DNA of 64,000 nt, taken from Doryteuthis pealeii (lineage: Eukaryota > Mollusca > Cephalopoda > Myopsida > Loliginidae). The stretch is from positions 67,619,460 to 67,683,459 of the forward strand of contig CM042157.1 of NCBI GenBank assembly GCA_023376005.1. Reading direction: 5' to 3'. The position numbers and the translations under genes were made by a program. Positions 58,901-63,523 of the stretch are shown here, piece by piece (the stretch's first letter is position 1; each line of letters opens with the position of its first letter). Below the pieces are notes generated by a model. The model was not told where the DNA came from. It ran no database searches and saw only the letters and a program-made list of their open reading frames with translations.

Positions 58901-60223
58901 ATATATTTAGTATTGTAAAATAACGGGTGCAAGAAAAATAAAACATTTATTGCAAAAACACGGACATAAAATGAGGGTTTATTTTATTTTATGGTAGGAA
59001 TTTACGAGGAAATTTTTCTTTTTTACCCTAAAAGTTTATCTTGTCCCAAATATTGGGAGATTAGAGAGTTAAGTTTTTGTAATTACTGAGTATCATTCTT
59101 TCCACAACTACGAGCAAATATTGAATTACAAAACCAACCGTAACAGCCCCGGGTGGGGTGGGGACCACACGCCCGCCGCCCGAAAAAAAAAATATTTATG
59201 AAAATTACCACTTGTAATATTTTAACTGCTTTATTTTAAATAAAATAAAGAAAAAAAAATACGAGAGAAAAAAAAACAAAAAAAAAACTACCCCATTAAA
59301 AAAGGGGGCGGGTGAAGCATTCATCTGTACTACGGTCCTGAATTAATGGAAACTTGTTGAATATAACTTAAGAAAAAGTTTAGAATCCCAATAATCAACA
59401 TCCCAGCTATGGATGAAATAGTACCACGACTGCTTTTCTACTAGGATGGTTTTGGCATTATATAATCCACAAAGGTTGATATGCCATTAAACAAATAAAC
59501 CAAACCAATAATCAACAAGAATTTTTTAAAAAGTTTTTTATTTGCTAACCTGCTAGTGCAAAGTTACGTATCAGTGCGTGTGCATATTGTATGTAGTCGC
59601 ATAAAAAAAAGACACGCATCAACACATATATAGACTGATACTCATACACACTAACTCAGCATAAGACAGCAGTGAAAAAGTTAACATCTTTAACTTTATT
59701 ATGTACTTCTCCCAAAATTCGAACAACAATTTTACAATTCTTCTTTTAATAACGTAAACAATCTTTCTTTTAAAATGTAAACAATCATTTTTCACATCAA
59801 CCGGTGATAAAATAAAAAAAAAAATAGACCTATCAGTTTTTTTTAAGTCTTTGAATATTTTACTAAAGAAAGTTAACTTTGTGCCTTAATTTTAGAGCAC
59901 TTACAAAACTCTGTATTACACTAGTCTACTGGACTTTTTATTCAAATTTCGAAAGGTATAACTTTTTCAAAACTAACTTTGTTTAGACTTTTATTTATAC
60001 GAACGGACCAGTCCAACTCTCATTCCCCCACCCCCCGCTTCTCTTAGGAAGAAAAAATAAATAAATAAAAAAATAAAACAAAGATGGGGACTATACATTT
60101 TACAAATTAAAAATAATAAAACAATAATAATTAAAAAAGAAAGTACTTACTGTCAACGGCATCAGAGAAAAATAAGGAAAATGTACAAAGTACGGCGATT
60201 TGTAGAGCCACAGACAACGCCAT
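19677..60223 (-). CDS. TF: Two-lobed transferrin (melanotransferrin-like), 8 coding exons
   Basis: Secreted or surface iron-binding protein; transferrins bind Fe3+ with carbonate in each lobe. The coding exons, in transcript order, are 60151-60223, 45752-45831, 41482-41614, 39470-39727, 34778-35170, 27758-28004, 25399-25508 and 19677-20449. Their lengths (73, 80, 133, 258, 393, 247, 110, 773) sum to 2067 nt, giving 688 residues plus TGA, and every junction keeps phase. All introns start GT and end AG. Signal peptide is about residues 1-22; N-lobe about 25-312; C-lobe about 328-660; hydrophobic tail 672-688. C-lobe ligands are D385, Y413, Y518 and H587, with anion-site T438 and K442 (Arg in vertebrates). 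N-lobe has D73, Y101, Y208, T127 and K131, but D264 replaces the ligand His. Length fits the family. Repeats fill all introns. The family is certain; assignment to melanotransferrin rather than serum-type transferrin rests only on the GPI-like tail. Confidence 0.93.
20466..21480. repeat. A/G microsatellite beside the exon 8 acceptor
   Basis: About 1 kb of GAAAGAAAAAAATTAC-type units, 15-22 bases. The transcript carries it as a U/C-rich tract ending 17 bases before exon 8. Confidence 0.95.
22031..23232 (+). mobile_element. Family A Helitron with the cassette in tandem duplicate
   Basis: 5' end TCTCTTATTATAATGG; 3' end hairpin GCACCCGGAGGGTGC then CTAG. Two consecutive cassette copies (22207-22473 and 22474-22760) make it the longest copy here. 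Intron 7. Confidence 0.85.
23582..24028. mobile_element. MULE-type MITE
   Basis: Long inverted repeats beginning GGTAATACTTTT and containing CTCGCTCGAGTTCTGCC, about 90 bases each. Flanked by a 9-bp direct repeat CTAAAAAAG (23573-23581, 24029-24037), the length typical of Mutator-like elements. Intron 7. Confidence 0.8.
24225..24490. repeat. Dispersed hAT-like repeat, second copy
   Basis: Pairs with 2505-2760 along its whole length. Ends GCGGCCCGCATGTTTGACA. Intron 7. Confidence 0.55.
24854..25156 (+). other. Unrecognised open frame of 100 codons in a GC-richer island
   Basis: Begins [19 protein letters not shown] and is rich in Arg. It lies in transferrin intron 7, antisense to the gene. 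It is flanked by direct copies of a ~40-bp sequence with TACATAGAAATAGCATTG (24793, 24826, 25198). The GC content and these flanking repeats suggest part of a mobile element; no domain is recognised, and it may not be coding. Confidence 0.25.
25399..25508 (-). CDS. TF: Transferrin exon 7: C-lobe Tyr ligand
   Basis: Encodes residues 395-431: [12 protein letters not shown], then [10 protein letters not shown], in which Y413 is the first C-lobe Tyr ligand, then the LK of the LKGKKSC motif. Acceptor TTTTTCAG. The donor is unusual: AAAAG|GTTTTT, which has GT but none of the usual +3 to +6 bases. The reading frame and the family motif across the junction still fix it here. Confidence 0.88.
25625..26935. 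repeat. GA-rich microsatellite, 1.3 kb
   Basis: Nearly unbroken purine strand of GAGAGAAAAGAG units. Two long minus-strand frames (over 440 codons of Ser/Leu/Phe) are artefacts of it. Intron 6. Confidence 0.97.
26978..27590. mobile_element. Family E transposon with a duplicated right end
   Basis: Begins ATAGGGTAGGTTGATTTT. A first right end occurs at about 27447 (CGACCTACCCCC) and a second, repeating the last 130 bases, at 27588. Intron 6. Confidence 0.6.
27758..28004 (-). CDS. TF: Transferrin exon 6: inter-lobe linker and start of C-lobe
   Basis: Encodes residues 313-394. It includes the linker, then [14 protein letters not shown], the first strand of the C-lobe. It continues to [10 protein letters not shown], where D385 is the Asp ligand in an intact LDGG motif. 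Acceptor ATTCAG, donor AG|GTAAG. Out at phase 2. Confidence 0.92.
28090..28484 (-). mobile_element. Helitron, subfamily A2
   Basis: On the minus strand starts TCTATTAATAATGGAGATTT and ends near CGCCCGGAGGGTG...CTAG. Related to family A but shorter and diverged. Intron 5, 86 bases upstream of exon 6 in the transcript. Confidence 0.75.
28800..29439 (+). mobile_element. Family A Helitron without cassette
   Basis: Intact TC...CTAG ends and hairpin GCACCCGGAGGGTGC, inserted A/T. Intron 5. Confidence 0.88.
30453..30712 (+). mobile_element. tRNA-derived SINE, same family
   Basis: Head GGCTTAGCTCAGTCAGTAGA and B-box GGTTTGATACC, body as in 44945-45203, ends GACGACTTTATTTTTAC. It directly abuts the mariner relic at 30725. 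Confidence 0.8.
30725..31190 (+). pseudogene. Decayed mariner transposase
   Basis: Fragments in shifting frames spell a mariner transposase: [18 protein letters not shown], then [33 protein letters not shown], and [18 protein letters not shown] in another frame. HQDNAPCH carries the second catalytic Asp and the proline-rich block precedes the third. Frameshifts and internal stops (from about 30840) show it is dead. It lies in transferrin intron 5, antisense to the gene. Confidence 0.8.
31187..31400 (-). mobile_element. Second tRNA-derived SINE family, inverse copy
   Basis: Body CCCAGTCTGCCCTACTATT, then GGATTTGAACTCGAG (B box) and GACACCACGCACTTCC (A box). Abuts a TA repeat. Confidence 0.65.
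31497..31733. repeat. Inverted repeat around a hammerhead-like motif
   Basis: ATAAAGAATAAAAACAAAAA pairs with TTTTTGTTTTTATTCTTTAT. Left arm contains the motif at 31572-31616; the right arm keeps its stem II and GAAA but not the CUGAAGA box. Confidence 0.85.
31572..31616 (-). ncRNA. Hammerhead-like motif, CUGAAGA variant with an extra U
   Basis: Stem I UUUGUCU/AGACAAA (7 perfect pairs), CUGAAGA, one unpaired U, stem II AAAGU-UCU-ACUUU (5 pairs), GAAA, stem III AU-UG-AU, cleavage base A. The extra U between A9 and stem II departs from the consensus. Intron 5, sense to the gene. Confidence 0.5.
32150..32710. repeat. Direct repeat carrying hammerhead-like boxes
   Basis: About 175 bases (32092-32275) recur at 32525-32705. 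Each has, on the minus strand, CUGAAGA, U, GGGC-AUA-GCCC, GAAA, but stem I is weak. A TA run at 32420 separates them. Intron 5. Confidence 0.7.
33213..33424. mobile_element. hAT-type MITE, family M1
   Basis: Target duplication GGAAATTG (33205-33212, 33425-33432). The right end has ACT for ACC. Intron 5. Confidence 0.88.
33490..33845 (+). repeat. Dispersed repeat family R
   Basis: Modules in order: GGCATATCAACCTCGATGG; (elsewhere) AACCCATAGATGGGACCCTA; GACCCTCAGCCACTGCCTTC; GATTCCGTCCTTAAGCATCA; CTTACCCCTCTGCAGAGGTG. Other copies: 7319-7445, 21700-21790, 27592-27710, 36360-36760, 37195-37470, 41840-42095, 43200-43350 (inverse), 50260-50960, 61020-61345, 62240-62985. Class unknown. Confidence 0.75.
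33868..34085 (+). mobile_element. Second tRNA-derived SINE family
   Basis: A-box-like TGGTGTAGTGGTTAGAGTC and B-box-like AGAGTTCAAAACCT, then a body with GTAGGGCAGACTGGGCTC. The inverse copy lies at 31187-31400. Confidence 0.65.
34136..34200. mobile_element. M2 MITE fragment
   Basis: One end, AGGGTGACCCCCCC then CCACAAATTTTGTAATAAAA, followed by unrelated sequence. Confidence 0.55.
34355..34548. mobile_element. hAT-type MITE, family M1
   Basis: Target duplication TTTATTTG (34347-34354, 34549-34556). It landed beside an end of MITE family M2 (GGTTCTGTC at about 34557). Intron 5. Confidence 0.88.
34778..35170 (-). CDS. TF: Transferrin exon 5: second half of N-lobe
   Basis: Encodes residues 182-312. 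It holds the paired LCGLC cysteines, then [12 protein letters not shown] with ligand Y208, the ADIAFVKH strand, YKLLCPDG and [13 protein letters not shown]. In that last motif the family has PSH or PAH, with His as fourth iron ligand; here it is PSD (D264). Acceptor TTTTTTTAAG, donor G|GTAAG. In and out at phase 1. Confidence 0.92.
35488..35697 (+). mobile_element. tRNA-derived SINE, 5'-truncated
   Basis: Starts inside the tRNA head (GAAACCACAAGGTTCCTAG), then the B box and body. A second head fragment lies at 34663-34720. Confidence 0.75.
35775..35945 (-). mobile_element. Helitron A2 fragment
   Basis: Matches the 5' half of the copy at 28090-28484 (GTAACCGAAAC, TTACGTCATATTACC on the minus strand). 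Intron 1-side ends are missing. A shorter fragment lies at 30070-30153. Confidence 0.5.
37590..37972 (+). pseudogene. Second decayed mariner transposase, C-terminal part
   Basis: Translation gives [16 protein letters not shown], stop, [51 protein letters not shown]. This is the C-terminus of a different mariner lineage from the copy at 30725. It ends near TTTTTGACTACCCTTATA, a mariner-like terminus. An in-frame stop after HFF shows it is inactive. It lies in intron 4. Confidence 0.8.
38623..38664 (-). ncRNA. Hammerhead ribozyme motif, one core lesion
   Basis: Stem I CUCUG/CAGAG (5 pairs), core CUGAUAA (G8 changed to A), stem II GGC...GCC, GAAA, stem III AUG-UA-CAU, cleavage base A. Intron 4, sense to the gene. 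A sister copy lies at 38975-39016. Confidence 0.65.
38975..39016 (-). ncRNA. Hammerhead ribozyme motif, sister copy with a different lesion
   Basis: Stem I CUUUG/CAGAG (one G-U), intact CUGAUGA, stem II GGCC-UAAUA-GGCC, then AAAA in place of GAAA, stem III AUG-UA-CAU, cleavage base A. The lesion differs from that of the copy at 38623, so the shared ancestor probably had a full core. Confidence 0.65.
39470..39727 (-). CDS. TF: Transferrin exon 4: N-lobe Tyr ligand and anion loop
   Basis: Encodes residues 96-181. YRAVAVV (Y101) matches the YYAVAVV motif that holds the first Tyr ligand. [13 protein letters not shown] is the carbonate loop: T127 is kept, and K131 stands where vertebrates have Arg. 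[10 protein letters not shown] follows, as in other lobes. Acceptor TTTCAG, donor A|GTAAGT. The intron upstream (39728-41481) is almost wholly microsatellite. Confidence 0.92.
39785..40485. repeat. CA/TA microsatellite
   Basis: 700 bases of ACACATATAT units. Cys/Val/Tyr open frames here are artefacts. Fills half of intron 3. Confidence 0.97.
40625..41355. repeat. TATC microsatellite in a higher-order array
   Basis: TATC runs punctuated by CCAATCTGTTCA every 30-50 bases. Intron 3. Confidence 0.97.
41482..41614 (-). CDS. TF: Transferrin exon 3: N-lobe with the Asp iron ligand
   Basis: Encodes residues 52-95 plus one base. It contains [20 protein letters not shown], the segment that carries the lobe's Asp ligand. 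D73 aligns with the D of the LDAG/LDGG motif; the motif is degraded to VDDK here. Acceptor TTCTACAG, donor G|GTAAG. In at phase 0, out at phase 1. Confidence 0.9.
42276..43182. repeat. 131-bp minisatellite, about 7 copies
   Basis: Unit contains TTATTCTAGTGGATG and CAACATAAGATATTGC. Copies differ at only a few sites (TTTTT/TTCTT, CAT/AAT). Intron 2. Confidence 0.95.
43566..43795 (-). mobile_element. tRNA-derived SINE
   Basis: Inverse copy: body, then GGTATCGAACCAGGAACCTTG. The start of the tRNA head is lost. Intron 2. Confidence 0.75.
44327..44452. repeat. Inverted repeat, arms ~40 bases
   Basis: GGACCATTTCCACTCGTGGG pairs with CCCACGAGTGGAAATGGTCC. Loop has CTTCTTCAGAGCACG. Intron 2. Confidence 0.85.
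44516..44800. mobile_element. MITE family D
   Basis: Inverse orientation to 6128-6467; CAGATGCTGATAGG to CTCAGTATCACT. Followed by TA repeats and the hammerhead at 44874. Intron 2. Confidence 0.65.
44805..44944. repeat. TA microsatellites flanking the hammerhead
   Basis: TA runs at 44805-44866 and 44920-44944. Other TA runs: 1918-1945, 4037-4072, 31421-31470, 31726-31752, 32420-32453, 38407-38450, 38792-38825, 46430-46459, 55940-55990. Confidence 0.9.
44874..44919 (-). ncRNA. Hammerhead ribozyme motif, complete core
   Basis: Read 5' to 3' on the minus strand: stem I AACUGCA; CUGAUGA; stem II GAGGU-GAU-ACCUU; GAAA; stem III ACA-CG-UGU with U16.1; cleavage base C; stem I partner UGUAGUU. Stem I forms 7 pairs (one G-U), stem II 5 pairs. 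Every invariant core position is present. It sits between two TA microsatellites in transferrin intron 2, in sense with the gene. Confidence 0.8.
44945..45203 (+). mobile_element. tRNA-derived SINE, best copy
   Basis: Opens with a tRNA-like head: A box TTAGCTCAGTCGGTAGAG and B box GTTCGATACC. Then an unrelated body with GTAGCACAGGGATCTGTGC and GGATAGACTCCCTCGC. Ends near GACGACATTACTTAC. Intron 2. Confidence 0.82.
45430..45690. repeat. 33-bp minisatellite, about 8 copies
   Basis: Unit AAGGGACCCCTTAAATCG then TTTCCAACTCGGGATC. Ends about 60 bases before exon 2 ends. Intron 2. Confidence 0.93.
45752..45831 (-). CDS. TF: Transferrin exon 2: start of N-lobe
   Basis: Encodes residues 25-51, beginning [16 protein letters not shown]. 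This is the first beta strand and Cys pair of a transferrin lobe (family pattern: [VL]RWC..S..E..KC). The acceptor is TTTTACAG and the donor is G|GTAAG. It enters in phase 1 and leaves in phase 0. A 33-bp minisatellite lies just downstream in the transcript (45430-45690). Confidence 0.9.
45876..46754. mobile_element. MITE family D with a solo LTR and other sequence inside
   Basis: Ends CAGGGATGCTGATAGG and CTATCAGCATCACTG. Split by the solo LTR at 46049-46253 and by TA-rich sequence with a degenerate hammerhead-like motif (46575-46620). Intron 1, 45 bases from exon 2. Confidence 0.65.
46049..46253 (+). mobile_element. Solo LTR
   Basis: 205 bases starting TGATATACCC and ending CTCACAACA, with a perfect 5-bp target duplication ATAGG (46044-46048, 46254-46258). 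The other family D copies show the uninterrupted site. Likely Ty3-type by size and layout (inference). Intron 1. Confidence 0.75.
46773..47432 (+). mobile_element. Family B Helitron interrupted by an M1 MITE
   Basis: Starts TCTATATATTAACACTATTC and ends with GGTATATCCACAGGTCCTG then CTAG. The MITE at 46793-46979 splits it. Removing the MITE and one 8-bp repeat restores the family B order. Intron 1. Confidence 0.85.
46793..46979. mobile_element. M1 MITE nested in a Helitron
   Basis: Target duplication CACTATTC (46785-46792, 46980-46987). It interrupts the family B Helitron at 46773-47432. Intron 1. Confidence 0.9.
47507..47928. mobile_element. hAT-type composite MITE enclosing two M2 units
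   Basis: Outer inverted ends GGCTGAACT / AGTTCAGCC with a perfect 8-bp target duplication GATAAGTA (47499-47506, 47929-47936). Inside are two M2 units (ends AGGGTGACCCAGAAAAA) with TTAGGG-like cores. Intron 1. Confidence 0.85.
48605..48712 (-). mobile_element. tRNA-like SINE head (Arg-type)
   Basis: On the minus strand GGCCTAATGGATAAGGTAG resembles the 5' half of a tRNA-Arg, and GGTTCAATCCTGACAGGCG the T arm. The fold is broken, so it is not a working tRNA gene. Confidence 0.5.
48822..49342. repeat. Large inverted repeat, arms ~220 bases
   Basis: Left arm from AAAAGGGAGATGATTCTATC; right arm ends GATAGAATCATCTCCCTTTT. Arms are almost identical; a 60-base loop holds AAAGTAACTCCCTATTTTAA, like a mariner end. 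Intron 1. Confidence 0.88.
49340..49690. pseudogene. Shards of a mariner/IS630-type transposase, rearranged
   Basis: Short pieces spell the conserved Q-D-G-A-P motif: MQDGAP on the minus strand near 49375, and [14 protein letters not shown] on the plus strand from 49640. A minus-strand partner of the latter lies at 49568-49604, making a local inverted repeat. Only fragments survive. Confidence 0.45.
49815..50125. repeat. ~38-bp minisatellite, about 8 copies
   Basis: Unit ACGGCATATCAACCATTTTG then GGGTTTGGTTTG with a variable T run. It grew from a motif in the dispersed repeat family R (ACGGCATATCAACCTCAGT at 36374). Intron 1. Confidence 0.92.
50508..50692. repeat. 45-bp minisatellite, 4 copies
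   Basis: Unit AACTTCATGACCAGATGCAG then TTTAATGTCATACCCAGGAC. It is a local expansion inside a family R repeat. Intron 1. Confidence 0.92.
51130..51388. mobile_element. MITE family D, least interrupted copy
   Basis: CAGAGATGCTGATAGG through TTATCAGCATCACTG, about 260 bases, with no large insertion. Intron 1. Confidence 0.7.
51591..52090 (+). mobile_element. Family A-related Helitron, decayed 3' end
   Basis: Starts TCTTAATATAATGGAGATTC. Ends TTAG without the hairpin. Resembles the copy at 18383-18802 inside. Intron 1. Confidence 0.65.
52091..53100. other. No gene; part of a dispersed repeat
   Basis: ATTTCATTAAAATCGGATAATTCCC-type sequence (about 52770) recurs near 56935 and 60805, with shared neighbours, so 52620-53100, 56885-57220 and 60490-60890 belong to one family. 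Poly-A at 52462-52490. Confidence 0.55.
53275..53755. repeat. Inverted repeat, arms ~180 bases
   Basis: GGTGATCCCCCATGACAGT (53322) pairs with ACTGTCATGGGGGATCACC (53680). Intron 1. Confidence 0.85.
54452..54785. mobile_element. MITE family D, diverged copy
   Basis: Left end AGAGATGCTGATAGG; interior GGACGCAGTAAAAT and GGGACCCATCAAATTTCC; right end lost in poly-A. Intron 1. Confidence 0.55.
55166..55420 (-). mobile_element. tRNA-derived SINE, diverged
   Basis: GGTATCGAACTCGAAACC and GACTGAGCTAAACCAGTCC are the inverse B and A boxes. Intron 1. Confidence 0.72.
57455..57655 (-). mobile_element. tRNA-derived SINE, diverged
   Basis: Same body (AGGGAGTCTATCCCC) and GGTATCGAACCAAGAACC. Intron 1. 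A further tRNA-like head lies at 63335-63423. Confidence 0.7.
57665..57985. mobile_element. M2 composite MITE
   Basis: Outer inverted repeat with ATGAACTTTTGTTTAGTAAA encloses two M2 units with ends GTGTCCCAGAAAAA and a telomere-like core. Intron 1. Confidence 0.75.
58438..58746. mobile_element. M2 composite MITE, second copy
   Basis: Same outer ends as 57665-57985 (ATGAACTTTTG...CAAAAGTTCAT) around two M2 units. Poly-C and poly-G runs mark decay at the junctions. Confidence 0.72.
58788..59030. repeat. Inverted repeat, arms ~110 bases
   Basis: TCGTAAATTCCTACCATAAA pairs with TTTATGGTAGGAATTTACGA. Loop near TTTGTTAAAGAATAAAG. Intron 1. Confidence 0.88.
59031..60150. other. Nothing recognised between the last repeat and exon 1
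   Basis: AT-rich intron 1 sequence. A family R end (inverse) is likely at 59445-59510. Confidence 0.45.
60151..60223 (-). CDS. TF: Transferrin exon 1: start codon and signal peptide
   Basis: The ATG is at 60221-60223 in a good context (A at -3, G at +4). It opens a classic signal peptide, [19 protein letters not shown], with cleavage likely near SDA/VD. The exon ends in phase 1 (one base, A) at a strong donor, A|GTAAGT. A longer open frame on this strand starting at 60353 is in another register and lacks these features. The first intron (45832-60150, 14.3 kb) is the longest in the gene. Confidence 0.88.
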
Positions 60224-60347
60224 GCTGGTTGATAGTTGAGCCTGGCAAGTCTTGTTGAATAATGAATATAAAACTCAGAGAGACAAGAAACACCAGGTGG
60301 TGGGCGTGGGAATAATGTAGCTGGCTCCTGCTTCGCTGCTGCTTATA
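60224..60347 (-). promoter_or_regulatory. Transferrin 5' leader and TATA-like box
   Basis: On the minus strand, TATAAG lies at 60347-60342 inside TCTTATAAGC, 119 bases before the ATG. Transcription would then start near 60315 and give a leader of roughly 90 nt. No upstream ATG or CAGUG-type iron-responsive loop was seen between the box and the start codon. Confidence 0.45.
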
Positions 60348-61349
60348 AGACAAGGATTTTCTGAAAGATCCCGTCTGAAAAAGTAAAAATATTCAAAAAG
60401 TAAATTACTCTTCTGGGTTTTCCAAATCGTCAACCAATCTAGATTTCTTTTTTTTCTTCTTCCCTACAAAATGGAATGTTTTTTTTTAAAAATAAGCTAA
60501 CTAGACACTACCAATTTGTCGTCTGCTTTTCATTTTTAAAACTAATTGAATCTAACTAAATCGATTATTTAAGGTCAAATTTTTGTCTAAGTCGAAAAGT
60601 AGTACCATAATAAGCATCAGTAAAAAAGGGAAAATAATATTACGCATGTAATTTATTCTTAATACATCGAAAGTATATAACCCCACCGATATTTTGCGCC
60701 CCCAAAATAGGGGTTAAGTGACCTGAAAAAAATCAGAAAGTTTTGAAATAAAATAACTGATGCATTATAAAATTCATTCATTGATAAATCAACACTGAAA
60801 ATTTCATTAAAATCAGATAATTCCCTGATTTTTGGTAATTTCTTTTTCAAGGGTGGGGGTGGTAATTTTGTTTAGTTAAACACGGATTTTTCGGCAACTT
60901 TGTCAGTGCCTATATTATATTATTATTTTCAATTTTAGATGAACCGTGAATTATTGCTATTACAGCGGTCCATGATGATATTGATGCTTCTATTTCGAAA
61001 GCAGTGAAGGTTGGTTGATTAGAATTTACGGCATGTCAACCCTTGTTGGGTTATTTTATACCGAAGACGTTTCGTTTTATTCATTCTTGTTGGGTATTCC
61101 GTTCTTTTTTTTTTTCAAGCTCAATTTTTTTAAACATTGTTTTAACTCATTTTTATCTATTTAACCCATAAATGGGATACTGGTACTACCAATTCCGGGT
61201 CAGAATGGACATGGAAGTAATGGCGATGAAGGGGTACTCCACACTCCCCAGAGTTCCAGAATTGGAACTTCACCACGAGAAGTAATTCAACTTCATACTC
61301 GGGACACTAAGACTCTCAACCACCACCTTCTAGCACATATAGGGTAAAA

Positions 61350-61426
61350 AAAAGTGAGAGAGAGAGGGGGGGGCGAGCGAGAGAGAGAGAGATAGGGCGA
61401 GAGAGAGAGGGAGAGAGAGATAGGGC

Positions 61427-61468
<42 letters not shown>

Positions 61469-61496
61469 TAGGGCGAGCGAGAGAGAGAGATAGGAC

Positions 61497-61536
<40 letters not shown>

Positions 61537-61545
61537 ATAGGGCGA

Positions 61546-61589
<44 letters not shown>

Positions 61590-61709
61590 TAGGGTGAGCG
61601 AGAGAGGGAGAGAGAGAGAGAGGGCGAGCGAGAGAGGGAGAGAGAGAGAGGGCGAGCGAGAGAGAGAGAGAGAGATAGGGCGAGAGAGAGAGAGGGCGAG
61701 AGATAGGGC

Positions 61710-61766
<57 letters not shown>

Positions 61767-61875
61767 AGGGCGAGCGAGAGAGGGAGAGAGAGAGAGAGAG
61801 GGAGCGAGAGAGGGAGAGAGAGAGAGAGGAGCGAGAGAGAGAGAGAGAGCGAGAGAGGAGAGCGAGAGATAGGGC

Positions 61876-61942
<67 letters not shown>

Positions 61943-61995
61943 GGCGAGCGAGAGAGGGAGATAGGGCGAGCGAGAGAGAGAGAGATAGGGCGAGT

Positions 61996-62033
<38 letters not shown>

Positions 62034-62154
62034 AGGGCGAGCGAGGGAGAGAGAGAGATAGGGCGAGGAGAGATAGAGAGATAGGGCGAGCGAGCGAGCG
62101 AGAGAGGAGAGAGAGAGAGAGAGAGAGAGATAGGGCGAGTGTGTGTGTGTGTGT

Positions 62155-62202
<48 letters not shown>

Positions 62203-62208
62203 GTCGGG
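61350..62208. repeat. GA/GT microsatellite with GGGCGAG punctuation
   Basis: GAGA runs broken by ATAGGGCGAG and GTGT blocks in a repeating order. Long open frames here are artefacts. Upstream of the gene. Confidence 0.96.
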
Positions 62209-63523
62209 ACAATCATATAATCCATTTTATGCAACACTTCAATTTAGCCCTTACTTAGGCTGGATGAGCAGTCGGAGATGCCTTTCTCTGATCAATTGGC
62301 TGGTCCCGTCCAACTCTAGCACCTACACGATTGTCCCGACTCTATTGCCCTTATTGCAAACCCTAACCCCTTTTATCATATATGTGCTAGAACGCAGTGG
62401 CTGAGGGTCTAAAAGTCTTGGATAGGACGTTGATATCTGATAGTGAAGTTCCAATTCTGTAGCTCTGGGGAATGTGGAGTACCCCTTCATCACAATCACT
62501 CCCAGATTCACTCTGATCCGGAGTGGTAGTACCTGTTAGGGTCCCATCTATGGGTTAAATAGAAAAAATGAGTTTAAAAATGTTTTTAAAGATTTTGGGT
62601 CAGAGTGAACCTGGAAGCAATAGTGATAAAGGGGTGCTTCACATTCCGCAGACCTTCAGAACTGGAATATCACCATCAGAGTTTAACGTCATACCCAGGA
62701 CATGAAGACCCTCAGCCACTGCCTTCTAGCACCTATATAATAAAAAGGGTTGGGGCTTGCCATAACGGCAATAGGGTCGAGACAATCATATAGGGCCTAA
62801 GGAAGGGCCAAAGAGGAGTGTTGCTTGTCATGGACTACTTATCCACCAGGATTCCGTCCTTAAGCATCACGGTTCGCCACCCACGGCCAATAGGTGTCCC
62901 CATTGGGGCGGGGGTCTTACCCCTCTACATAAGTGCAGTCGGTGTATTCTAAAGTCCAAGCCGACAGGGCAAATTATTAAATAGAAATGACTACTTGAAA
63001 ACATAATTATTAGTATTAGAGGCATGAAATCATAAAACTCTGCGAAAATTAGTTGTATCAGATACGAATACTTAATATCATAAAAGAAGATAAAAATTTG
63101 AAAGGTATTAGAACAAATCTTTATTAATAATCACTAGCCAGAATATGCACCTCCACACACCGGGAGCAAGTATTTCAGTTTTAATGTAGTGAAATATATC
63201 AAACTAGAAGCAGCTACCGGGCGTTGCCTGGGTGAGGAGAGGATAAAAAAAATATTAGTTCCACAGATCAATTGATTGTTTTGGTCTTCCATAATTGATT
63301 TGTTTACGTTTCAATCCCGAACGCCACCAATGATTTTCCCTTCTCTCACGATTCAAATCCTAATTTTCACACAACCATTGTGTCCCATTAGGCGGACACT
63401 CTATCGACTAAGATAAACCGGCCCTTAAATGTATTCCCAAATACAAAACGGCGAGAATCCATTTTTTCAATTTTGGCTGGGGGGCGAAGGTCTCGTGTAG
63501 CAGGTACACATAATGGCTATAAC

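Noticed and set aside
60224..60345. Iron-responsive element in the transferrin leader
   Set aside because: No CAGUG loop with a bulged C and flanking helices was found. CACC/GGTG near 60290 is too short.
60162..60353. 63-codon minus-strand frame over exon 1
   Set aside because: Different register from the signal peptide; the shorter frame from 60223 matches a secreted protein and splices in phase.
61293..62237. Open frames over 290 codons in Ser/Leu/His
   Set aside because: Simple GA/GT repeat, open in several frames at once.
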